Source: Reticulitermes lucifugus
Taxonomy: Eukaryota > Arthropoda > Insecta > Blattodea > Rhinotermitidae
Direction: 5' to 3'
DNA: 64,000 nt
Assembly (NCBI GenBank): GCA_026260175.1
Contig: JAKCWW010000419.1
Location: 18,081-82,080 of the forward strand
The translations under genes were made by a program, and so were the position numbers. This document shows, in pieces, positions 46,856 to 58,800 of the stretch (the stretch's first letter is position 1; each line of letters opens with the position of its first letter). The notes beneath the pieces are model-generated. The model made no database searches and was not told the DNA's origin. It worked only from the letters and a program-made list of their open reading frames with translations.

Positions 46856-49800
46856 CACAAGTGTATGGCATATGTGTCTAAATTGTAATGTTTCTTAATT
46901 GACCACAGCCTGCCAGTTGGTCAGTCTAAGTACAGCAATGACAGGTGCACTTACTCTGCCCTATCTTTCAGAATGTACAAAGTCCCTCTTTTATCATTTC
47001 CCTGAGCACAGCTGCTTTAGTCTGCATTCACCAGGACATCTCATGACAGCTATAGTGTACCAGATAATAACAAAAGAGACATTCCCTATAATGGATGAAA
47101 TACAGTGAAAGTCAGTTTATTTAAAATTCTGTTTTCTCCAGCCCTTATTTTAGTCATTTTTCATTACAGTTTTAAGGCAAATGTCTCACATATGAAGAGA
47201 CTTCCTAACTGACTTTGCTTACAACACAAGTTTCTGATTCACATATATGTACATGTTATGCTCTTACGTTCATTAAGATGTTAGGTAAATAAAGCCCTTA
47301 TTTTTCAAATATGCCAAATTTTATGAGTCACAAAAAAAGAATTTCAAGCTTCATCTCCAATAGTTTGAGCTTCAGTACCATTCTAGTTTTGTGGACACCC
47401 TGACAGATCAAGAATGAAAAATCATGTGTGTAGTTTCAGTTGCTTGTAGGAACGGAACACGTTACGAGTTAAATAATATATAAATTAACACTGACACTGG
47501 GCTAGAAGTTCAAATTGCCAATTTACTACTTGAAATAGAAAGTTCTAATTACCTGTTTCTGTGCCAAATTTACTGTAAATGCTTACATCGCTGTAGAGAT
47601 GCCAGTATAAATTACACAAGTACTAAATATGCACTCGTTTGACCTCTTGTGTGTGTAATTTCTGCTTGTATAGACAAGCTGAAAATTTATATATAACCTC
47701 AAAATTTCACATTATATAATGTTCAACACTTTCAACACACATAAAAACGATTAGTCTGTAGATACAGTTAAGATCTATAGGAATGCAAAATCAAACACAG
47801 CTAACTAAAACTGAAATATCATTCCTCATGAAATATGGAATAAGCTAAAACTTGCATTTTCATCATCAGAAACTTTAATTGTAGTTTAGAGCACACTTTC
47901 TGCTCTGACATCTCTGATTAATCTACACAAGTTGTTGCAAATGTCCTTAGCTTTGTTAAAGAAGAATTCACAGGAAAAACGACTGCAAACACAAACTGAA
48001 ATAACGGTGCCCGCACACCAAATGATTAATTGCATTACTGATATTTATATAAAAGCATCACTTATCTTTCCAAATTAAAAATGGAACGTTAATTATGCTT
48101 TTTTTTTTTTTAAATTTGAACTCTTACTCGTTCCAGTTTATTTGGAAGGAAGTGTTTTGTGTGCTTCATATTGCCATTTGCCAATAGCTTGATCACTAGC
48201 AGTGCTAGCTACGCACTAGAAACTTTTATCATCACAGTGCATGAAAATGAGGATGTTCTGCCCAGCAACTGACCAAAAATCTTCTTATCCATTCTACTGC
48301 TTCGCTCTGCCCTCTTCATATTAAATTATTTAAACACAAATGTAATTAAGAAAAAAACAGCATATTTTATTACTCTACTAGACTCGTTCAGAGTGACCAT
48401 TTGAATGTACTACGCTTTGTAACTTAAAACACTGTTACATTAGACTAAGAAGAATACTGCACATGTTATTTGTAATCCCTGGCCTCTAAATTAATTGTCA
48501 TTTTTCCATACATGACAAGTGATAATACTGTAGGCCTATTATCCAATATAAAAATTCTGTAATTTTTGCTTCACTCCGTGCCAAACACCATTTTCCACAA
48601 TGAATGACACCAAAAATTTGTTTCGTGTTCCTGTGCAAACAGAAACTAAAAATGTTATGCCTTTTAATGCAGTCATTTAAAGGAAGGTGTGGTATTTGTT
48701 TCCTACTGTCTTTCACACAAAACTGACTAATAATGCACTACATATTGTGCTTACTGTAAAGTGACTATACAACATTATACTTGTATTCATTAGGATGTTC
48801 TAGGGTTAAGGCACAAGTCTTTTGTGCAGATCTCCAGTTTCCTGATCAGCATCCCAACTTCTGACAATGTCAGAACTTCATGCATGACAAGTAGGACGTA
48901 ACTGTTTCAGACATCACACTAAACTGTATGTCCCCTCTTTTACCCATCTATAACTTAAGTACATCCTCTCACCAAGAGCATAAGAATATTGATCCTTTCT
49001 ACTGCTGTAGCCACATGGATAGAGGCAGGAGAGTCAAAATTCTAGAGGCTTAAGCCACAGCAACATTTTTATCATGCAATCCTGATAGCAGTAAGTGGAG
49101 CAACTAACAGCTATTCTATATGTAATACTGTACCATAAGTTTATTCATTAACTTATTTTTAATTTATTTGTTTATTTATATTTTAATCCATTTTATTTAC
49201 TGTAATATTATTATAAACCTAAAATTAATCATTGTTTATTTACAGTTATTCAATGCACATATTTGTTGCAATGTGGTGTTATGTAACTCTCAATTACAAA
49301 ATGCAAAACATAAAATATACAAAAGCAATTCTTGTGTTCATAATGTATATGGTTATAATTGATTTCTTTTAAAGCAAATGCATAACAGGACAGTATATAA
49401 CAGCATCAGACACACTCTTTGCTGCATTAATATTTCAATTCATTAATAACTACTGTTGTATCTAACCTAATAAATATAATGATCTAAGTGCAATAAAGTA
49501 CAAGGTCTTCGTAGAATGGCTATTTCTCATTTTAAATAATTCTTATAAAAAATCACACAAGTAAAATTTACAATTACAACAGTAAACCAGTGATCAGCTA
49601 CAAGAAGGTTAGGAGTGGTGGTCTACTTGTTAAAAATGTCCATGACTGACCATGACGTTATTCCAGAACCTGTTCAATATGTCCTCCATCAACCTCAACA
49701 GGATGGCTCATCTTCACAGCGAAATTTTGCGCTCTCAGTCCCAAAACATTGGTACTACTATTTTTGGTGAATGAATATTTCACTTTTCAGATTTTCTGAT

Positions 49801-49977
49801 ACTTTGAGGATGATTATTGTGACATGATCCTTAAAAAAGCCTCATAAAATGTAACCACATGGATTATTGTCAAGAGAGTATGGTGGCCAAGACCAGCCAG
49901 ATCTGAAATGTCCAGGGAGGCAGTCTGAAATATCTACAGACACGAGTGTTTAAAAAGTCCACAACTGTATTAGCAAT

Positions 49978-50004
49978 GTGTGTGTATGTGTGTGTGTGTG
50001 TGTG
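49978..50004. repeat. (TG)n microsatellite
   Basis: About thirteen TG units with one TATG interruption. Confidence 0.9.
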
Positions 50005-50689
50005 AGGGGTAGAGGGGTGGGCATGATGCTTCAGCTTGTTGGAAAAAACATTTAAGTGCAGTCACAACCCATTCCTAGGAATAAGGGAATAAAGTCCTTT
50101 TCCAGAAGTACCCAGTACTGTTCAGATTTCACACTCCTCCAGAAATATTAGGCCCACAATAACAAATGTGCCCAAATCACACCAAACTGTTTAATTTGCT
50201 GGGTAAGTGGAATACTTTCATGGAGGTTTGGATTTTCTCTTCCATATATTCAACTCTTCTGCCTGTTAACAACCCCATTCAGATAAAATATTGGTCAGAG
50301 CACCTAGATTTCCACAATAAAATCATCAAAAGACAACAAAGCCCTATCTAATGATCTTTGCCATGATCACAGTTTCCTCATCAGCAACATAAACATTCAA
50401 ATGTTTCAATAATTTCTCTGAATTTCCATGACATCGTATTTAGGACAACACGTTCACATGTTCTTTTCATGAACTATACATTGCTATCTTCACAACTTCT
50501 TCTGACAAACAACATTCCCAAAATTACCTTAAACATATCAACATCAGAACAAATGGACTTACCCCCTCGTGGGGAAAGGATGGGGTACAAAAATGCAATA
50601 GTTAATTCATTCATAAAGGCCCTGTGTACTGAAATGTTAGAATTAGAATAAATTGCAATTAAACACATGAAGAAGAGTAAAACACAGCT

Positions 50690-50960
50690 AGGATAGTGAA
50701 AGGTTTCACCCAGATAGTAACATTTATGACTGTATCTGGGAGGTATCCAGTTCAAATCATGGCCAGGACACTGACTATCCTAAGGTTTGTTGTGACTTAC
50801 CTCAGTCCTACCAGAGCAGTACTTAAAATTAGGACATGAACACATCCTTCCTCATTTTTCCCAATTAATTACACACTAATCAACCTACCATTTGGCACTA
50901 TACAGTCTGAGTTGCTGACAACATCGTTACATAAAGCCAAAATACTTAAATAACTAAACA
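50690..50960 (+). mobile_element. Degenerate tRNA-related SINE
   Basis: Decayed B box CCAGTTCAAATCATGGCCAG, followed by ACTGACTATCCTAAGGTTTG and a body ending near ACATCGTTACATAAAGCC. The latter phrases are typical of insect tRNA-SINE bodies. Boundaries are approximate and no target duplication is clear. Confidence 0.45.
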
Positions 50961-51462
50961 AACAGGAAAACCAAACATCTTATATTTCATGGAACAGAGA
51001 ACATATTGGTTTCCCAGTGGACTGTCTACTCTCCTGTTTTTAAAATTCAGTGAAATTATAAGTGATATTCTGATTTTGGAAATTTTAACCATTATGATAC
51101 AATCAAGAACTTACCAGAAATATGGAGATTTTCTTCCAAATTTATAAGGTCCTACAAGTGCCTTCTAAAATTTAACATCTTGGAAATAACAACTGTTACT
51201 CCCTCAAATTAAAAAGTTCATATTAAAGAAAACTGATACATGTGAACGTACTAAGGATATTTGCTACACAGATAATTAGAAATTATATGTACAGAAATAA
51301 AACTGAAATCAAATAACAATGAATCCACTCACCAGTGTTATAGAAATCCCGTTAAAAGAACACTTGAATGCAGTTAATTAAGAAACACTTAACAATAATA
51401 TTATAAAAAATTATTCTGTTAACTCACCCATAGCTAGGGCAGGGAAAATCTGTAGTGTCTTA

Positions 51463-51521
51463 TGCAAGTTGACAAGCCACCCTGGAAGAAGAGCCAGACT
51501 TTGGTGGCTTGCCAACTTGCA
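51463..51521. ncRNA. Precursor-like hairpin, candidate small RNA
   Basis: TGCAAGTTGACAAGCCACC (51463-51481) pairs with GGTGGCTTGCCAACTTGCA (51503-51521), 18 of 19 positions. Inside the 21-base loop, CTGG and CCAG can extend the stem. Size and shape fit a pre-miRNA stem, but a short inverted-repeat transposon could look the same, and expression is unknown. Confidence 0.35.
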
Positions 51522-54500
51522 CAATACTCAGTATTTCATAAGGAGAGAAGATTAACATTGCTTTCACCTAAATACAGCATTACACTAAATATAGGTGGCA
51601 GAGCCTATGGACAGGAGGGTGGGAAGCTCCCCCATGCAGGAGTAGTGGATTATGCACATAAATGAAAACCTCTAATAGATAACATAGGATACAAAATTAC
51701 TTATTCTAGAATCATAAATCTCCTATCGGCCTTGACTTTATATCATTTATTTTGAAAGAATATAAAAATGAAAAAAATTACACACAATGCAAGCAGGTGC
51801 GCACCCAAAATTTTTCGCTGGTGGGGGGGGGCTGACCTTGAGGTTATAGTATATAATTTATGTTTGATTTTAAACATTATGTTATAAAATTATGTCCTAA
51901 GTATAATGTAACACTGTTTGGAACTGCATTTATACACATACAAATATATACATGGTCCATGACTCCATCTCAGTGTCCTATCTTTTTGTTTTTTTAATTT
52001 CATTAATTTATTTTTCAAAATTCTAATGTACTAATCATCAGCCGATTTCAGTGGCTGATTTCGGCTGAAGGGTAAATCACATAAAACTTTTAATATCATG
52101 ATATCTACAAAATCTGTTTTTTAAACTTCGGTTTTGGGGAGTTTTTTGGGGGGGGGGCTGCAGCCCCCCCCCCCTTGGGTGCTTCCCCTGAATGAAAGTG
52201 AGAATCCAAAGGTACTGCCACCAATAACATGCCAGTTTAAAGGATGATGGAATAAAGTTATACATACCTGAGCAACAGCACAATGAGGCGCCCTCTCCAC
52301 AATCCACTTCAATTATTTCCACACCATTTTCTGTTTCAGCAGCCAATAGCCCTAGCCCCTATAGTCAATCATCCCGAAAATTCTTAATATCGTGAAATGA
52401 AACGTCACTTTCAACGAACATATTCCCGCCTTAAAATGGCGGCGCTGAACAAAAGAAGGGCGGCCCCCCCCCCTTTGGCGAAGAAAGTTAAACAAAAACG
52501 AAACGAGCAGCGTGTGCGTTTTGGATGCCAGGGTAAACGCATTTATTTCTCATCACCTGGCGTAGTGGCTGCTGTTTATGACCGCTAGAAAAAAATTTCG
52601 TGACCAAGTCTGTAGCGTGTTGGCTACACTACAGCTGGGGTTGATTGAAAGAAAACGACTAGACCACCATCCTTAGGGTCATTTACAAATTGTATCAGTG
52701 ACAAATTTGGTGCCATTGCTGTATCTTTGTAATGGATTGCAATGTGTATGAAATAATGCGAGTTCATCTGTAACCTGAGCCTAACTCCCCCCCCCTCAAA
52801 CCTGTAGAGATCAATTTAATGAAGAGCTGGGGTGAACATAACCTAGTAAGAAACTGCCTTTGAAATATAGCATCCAAACTTTTACATAATTCATCCAGGC
52901 AATAGCGTCATCAGTATACCAACCCAAGGAAATGCAGTAGACTGTTGCCGCAGCAGTTGAAGTTTGGGCTGGTCCCCTGTTGTCAGAACTACACCAACAC
53001 GGCTACCTCTAAAAACAAGGGCTGACTATAACATTTAACAGAACAAGCTACAGAATAAGAATGTATTTTTATGATTATTCAAATTTGTATTATTTTATAC
53101 AATTCTTAAAAGCACACTGGCATAAAAACACTCGAACAATGAACTAGGAAATGCAGGATGAGTAACACTGTCACTTGCTGGGAAGCAGAGCCTGAGCCTT
53201 ATTTCCTAGTTCCCATATCTGGCGGTGTTGTTTTGCCATAAGTTTCAGTTCAAGCATTAATTGTGGCAGCAACTGTAATAATACACATTTGAAGGCACAC
53301 CTTCAGTGCCCATCACCCAGTTGAATTTTGCTTGATACATTTTTAATTTGTATATTACGATAATGATGGTTTAATAGGCGATTTAGCTTCTACAAATGAT
53401 CTGAACTAAAAAACTTTTGAATTTCTTTCGAGTAACATGGTAATTGCAGTGCGACTGTATTCTTAAAGTGGCTTGGGTCCATTAAGAAAAGATCATACTT
53501 GGTCTAGGCATGTCCAAACAAATGACTTACAGTGTGAAGTCATAACATGCTCATATTCTATGCCTGTGTTCTTCAACCAATGTACAGGGAGTTCAACTGA
53601 AGACTGAACCCAGATGCACAGTAAGCTGCATGGCCTTACATTTCCATATATAACGTATGTTATGGCAAGTGTTAGATATGACATTCTTCAACTTTCAGAC
53701 AAGTTTGATTTCAAAGGAAAGGAAACACAACAAAACCCAACACTTTTCATAGAATTTCTTCCTTATGTTGGTTTCCACAATACGAATCCTGTGTGTTGAA
53801 CTCACCGCATACTCACGAACTAAACAAATTTATATTACACTGTGATTCACACATCTTATACAAACAGAGTCAACTGAACGGTGACTCGAGATGTTATATT
53901 ATTCAATGTAACAGTGCACATGCCGGTATGAATAACGGTGTGCAAATCATGCAGCTGCTGTTAAACTTGCTGTGCAGTATGGGCAGTTTCTAGACGAGAA
54001 CTTCAAACAGTATTTCATAATCTGTTCACCAGGTGGCCAGCATGTCTGAGAGTTGGTCATTTCCAATACTTACTCTAACATACGGTGAATTGTAATATAT
54101 ATATTATGTGAAGAAACATAAGGCTGTTGCTTGCTGTGTGTCTGGGTTCAGTTTTTAATTTAACTGTCTGCACTATGGCTCACCAAGAGCTGTGATGTGA
54201 ACCACGACATGCTGCAAAAAGCTAAGGATCGTAGGTACTGTTATGGATACATTTTTCAGGTCACATAAATTTGATCACAATGGATGCAAAATAGAAGTTG
54301 AATTTATATTGACCTAGAAAATTTCTGATCTGCAATTTTCTGTATTATACCCTGTATATGAACACACAAACTGAACATGCATAATGTTGTTACTATATGT
54401 GATTTAATGAAGCAAGAGTACACTTTTGTGTCAGGCTTTAAAAAAAATATATATATATATAACCAAAAAGTGAACAACAAAACTTTAATGAATATCATGT

Positions 54501-55612
54501 CACATAATCAGCTAACTCTGTGAAGTAAATCCTTTATTGATAAGCTAACAGTCCGTCAGCTAGTCAACAAATTCTCAACCGTGGATCAAACCTAAAGGTT
54601 CACAATGTCTTCTTGTACAGTGAGTTGTCCTTTCTCTGCCCAAGCTAAAAGACCACTCCTTGTCAGATGTTCATGACTGCGTATCATCACATTCGCAGTT
54701 ATCCTCCATATCTAAGAGGCCTTCGCCTTTGTTCACAGCTGATGTCATAATGACAAACCCACTTAGTACTACTGGAAGTTTGTTTTATCGCTGAACTGAG
54801 CATTGCAGAGCAGGTGGCATGATCAGTCACTATACAGTGCAACAGTATCACCCATTCTTCAGTGTGCAATCCAGCAATAAAAGAAACTCTGTATTTACAA
54901 AGCCTATGTTTAGTTCCCCATCTTGTGTTACTAGAAACAGTAAGGGCCTAATAAAAGGGCAAATGAAGGAAATGTAAGTATGCTGCCAAAAAAAAAAGAC
55001 CTATCACATTCCATACAATACTGTAAGGCTTCAAATAAAATGGAGGTTGCACAGACAACCCCAATATCTTACCAGAGATTTCAACACAGCTATTCAGCTA
55101 TTATACATTACAACCACTTGCCCAGTTGAGCCATACCATTTCAGCTGACAGAAATGGTCAAATATGAGAATAATTAATCTTGAATGCACCAGTCTGAAGG
55201 ATGAATATTAGCCCACACTGACTCTGTGAACAATGCACTGCTTTAAGATTTTAGGTAAATACTGTGCATTAGGGTACAACTGTATATAATTTTATTAAAA
55301 GACAGGCATGGTGTTAAGCTATTATGTAGTTCACTTCACAATTATCATTATTTACATTAATTTTGAAATTGCAACAAACAAAAAAATAACAATCAAAACC
55401 ACTGAATACCAATCTATTCAACTAACTTTTTACAAACTTAATATTTATTACAATTATTCTTGTAACATGTACTACAATTACAAGCCTTTGTTGACAGAAG
55501 CTTATTTCTATCATGTCTTTAACTCATTCTCTGTCCAACTGTACTTAGAGACAGAATTTTAAATGCAGTCTTAAGACATGAAAATATATCAAAGGCAAGT
55601 TATGTCACTAGT
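51522..55612. other. Noncoding stretch with a MITE-like repeat
   Basis: No gene supported. Contains a G/C-run repeat at 51795-52200, a short CpG-containing region with ATGGCGGC at about 52430-52445, and several C-runs (52467, 52785). Several short frames are open but have no family resemblance. Confidence 0.55.
51795..52200. repeat. MITE-like repeat with GCACCC ends
   Basis: The left end is GGTGCGCACCCAAAA followed by a G-run. The right end is a C-run followed by TTGGGTGCTTCCCC, the approximate reverse complement. The inside is AT-rich and noncoding. Such ends are frequent in arthropod nonautonomous elements; the family was not identified. Confidence 0.4.
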
Positions 55613-55835
55613 TTATTCTATCCAGTGGAACCGTGAACCATATTTAGCAGGAGGACGAGGATAATCGTCAGGTAAGTACGGTGTGTAGTCTGGGTAGACG
55701 TCTGGTTTCTTGGGTTCTGGCTTTGGACGTTTAGTATCATGAACTTTCACTTCACAAAAGTATCCAAACGGTGGACGCTCAATCCCAAGGTTGTCCAAAG
55801 TACATTTATCATAAACAGCCTGTGTTTTCCGACAT
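55613..55835 (-). CDS. NDUFA8: NDUFA8 exon 3
   Basis: Acceptor CTCCTAACTGTTCCAG on the minus strand. The first base completes CAA (Gln102), then CRKTQ continues the fourth CX9C pair. The stop codon sits inside GAATAAAC, so an AATAAA poly(A) hexamer overlaps it. More AATAAA hexamers lie further on, so the true 3' end is unclear. Confidence 0.95.
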
Positions 55836-58800
55836 CTGGAACAGTTAGGAGAAATACCGTATTAACTGAAATATAATCGACAATCATTAACCTCAGAAAC
55901 TGAAGAACGTGGTGGATATTAGTACCTGCTTTCTCACATACAGAGTAAAACTTGCTTATTAACAGAATTTGAAGGAACCTGTCACTTTCATTTCAGACCA
56001 GTCATCATTTCATGCATATTCCTGAATAATACACTACATATGAAACCTCATTTAAGTATCAACCAAATTACAAGTCAATGTGTATACTACACTGTACATG
56101 ACAGTAACTCACATTTTCAGTTTTCTTTCTTGTTTTGTTTCACCACATTTTACAGTACTTCACTAAAGCATTTTGCGCATCTAAATGTTGGCAACCAGGC
56201 TTAAACTGTACCCATTTGTTATGAACGTGTTCCATATAACATAAATTTCACAATCCACACTACAAAATGAATTAGAATGAACATTAAACCATAAATATTA
56301 AACCAGACAACTTTCCATTACCACATTACAACAGTTTATGTTTATTACAGGTAATTGTATACTCCATATCCAGGGGCCAAATTTTTATTTTCTGTTTAAA
56401 TGAAGTTCCATTTCAGACAGGCTTTTCTGTATGTGTATAGTACATTACTAAAACTGTCAACATGTTTGAGAAGTTAACAATGAAACTTCATGTTTCTCAC
56501 GAAGGACTCAAAAAATAGGTACCTTGCAGAACTAGCTTCTGATACCTACTCACTCACTCACTCACCGACATGTACACAGTTCTGATGATGTCAAGCACTT
56601 ATAAATCCCAGCTGTAACTCCAGCCTCTCCTGACACATTATGTTACAGAACTTGGCAGTGCTAACGCTGAACAAAAGTCACTGTTACTGTGACAGTTTCA
56701 ATTTTTAGATGAAGCTCATTTTGTTGGATTACTTTGTAGCAGTTTAGATTTGTTTACATGCTTTTATAATGGTTGATAACATCTGCACATACACATCAAG
56801 GGATGTTTTACAGCTATAAACATGTGGGTCATCATTTTTAAGCAACAAGACAACATTCTTAACATTTCATTTTGTTTTTAAACATGGTAAAGGTGTAGTT
56901 TGATGCTTTCATATCCAATAAGAAAACTACAGACAGATATCATTACTACCAGTGTTTTCAAAAATTATAGAAAGGGTAATGAATGTTAGATTAACAAATT
57001 TTATAACAAACAATGATATAAACTTAATATTATTCATACCGTACATTTTAACTTTATATTCACAGTCCGACAAAATGTACAATTCAATCACATTAGTTGT
57101 GCATTTCCACTGTCCTACATGTTTTGGACCCTTAATTTGGGTTCATCTTAAGGGACTCATTACACACTATTCACATCAATTGGTACAATTGTTTACATGA
57201 ATTCTTTACATCTGTGTATGTATGTTGTCCAAAACTAATAAAAAGTGAAAATTGTTTTATATTGGTTAAAATACTAAAAGTTGTATAAAAGTTGAATAGT
57301 CTGTGCTGATTTGATATCCTGTTTTATCGGAGATGGTTGTCTGCTGGATATCAAATCAGCACAGACTATTCAACTTTTATACAACTTTTAGCATTTTAAC
57401 CAATATAAAACAANNNNNNNNNNNNNNNNNNNNNNNNNNNNNNNNNNNNNNNNNNNNNNNNNNNNNNNNNNNNNNNNNNNNNNNNNNNNNNNNNNNNNNN
57501 NNNNNNNNNNNNNNNNNNNNNNNNNNNNNNNNNNNNNNNNNNNNNNNNNNNNNNNNNNNNNNNNNNNNNNNNNNNNNNNNNNNNNNNNNNNNNNNNNNNN
57601 NNNNNNNNNNNNNNNNNNNNNNNNNNNNNNNNNNNNNNNNNNNNNNNNNNNNNNNNNNNNNNNNNNNNNNNNNNNNNNNNNNNNNNNNNNNNNNNNNNNN
57701 NNNNNNNNNNNNNNNNNNNNNNNNNNNNNNNNNNNNNNNNNNNNNNNNNNNNNNNNNNNNNNNNNNNNNNNNNNNNNNNNNNNNNNNNNNNNNNNNNNNN
57801 NNNNNNNNNNNNNNNNNNNNNNNNNNNNNNNNNNNNNNNNNNNNNNNNNNNNNNNNNNNNNNNNNNNNNNNNNNNNNNNNNNNNNNNNNNNNNNNNNNNN
57901 NNNNNNNNNNNNNNNNNNNNNNNNNNNNNNNNNNNNNNNNNNNNNNNNNNNNNNNNNNNNNNNNNNNNNNNNNNNNNNNNNNNNNNNNNNNNNNNNNNNN
58001 NNNNNNNNNNNNNNNNNNNNNNNNNNNNNNNNNNNNNNNNNNNNNNNNNNNNNNNNNNNNNNNNNNNNNNNNNNNNNNNNNNNNNNNNNNNNNNNNNNNN
58101 NNNNNNNNNNNNNNNNNNNNNNNNNNNNNNNNNNNNNNNNNNNNNNNNNNNNNNNNNNNNNNNNNNNNNNNNNNNNNNNNNNNNNNNNNNNNNNNNNNNN
58201 NNNNNNNNNNNNNNNNNNNNNNNNNNNNNNNNNNNNNNNNNNNNNNNNNNNNNNNNNNTGAAACAAAATTTCTGGGTCTACACTTAACTGAATGTTTAAA
58301 ATGGGAAGCTCATATCAGATATCTGAGTATCAAGTTGAATAATTGATTGATTGATTGATTTATTCACATTCAGCTGATCCACAAAGGGTACAGGTAGTAC
58401 CATGGGATATAGAATTTGTCATATACAATACAATAAAAGTTTCTATATACTTCAGTCCCTCAAATATACCACAGGTAAAAATATTTGGAGGAGTATGTAT
58501 ATTGCTCATTTTCAATCATATATAAAGTATGGTATTATTTTTTGGGGGAATAATGGGGAAAGAAAAAAATTTATAAGCTTCAAAAAAGAGCGATACAAAT
58601 AATTAGCAATGTGAGCAGAACTACGTCGTGTAGAGAGCTGTTTAAATGATGGAATATACTTACAGTCCCTTGTATATATATCATGGAAATCTTGTGTTAT
58701 ATAAAAGTAAATTTAGGAAAGTATGAACAAAATTCAGTTATACACGATCATAATACCCGTCAAAGAAAAGATTTTCATATTCAATACTGGAGAACAGAAG

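Larger units (their letters stand above)
46856..51440. other. 3' UTR of gene C, then noncoding
   Basis: The first ~450 bases are the probable 3' UTR. After that nothing is recognisable except a TG microsatellite at 49978-50004 and a SINE relic. The sequence is AT-rich and looks less repeat-laden than the left half of the window, but no coding block is supported. Confidence 0.55.

Noticed and set aside
57333-58346. 337- and 292-codon frames
   Set aside because: They consist mainly of gap bases.
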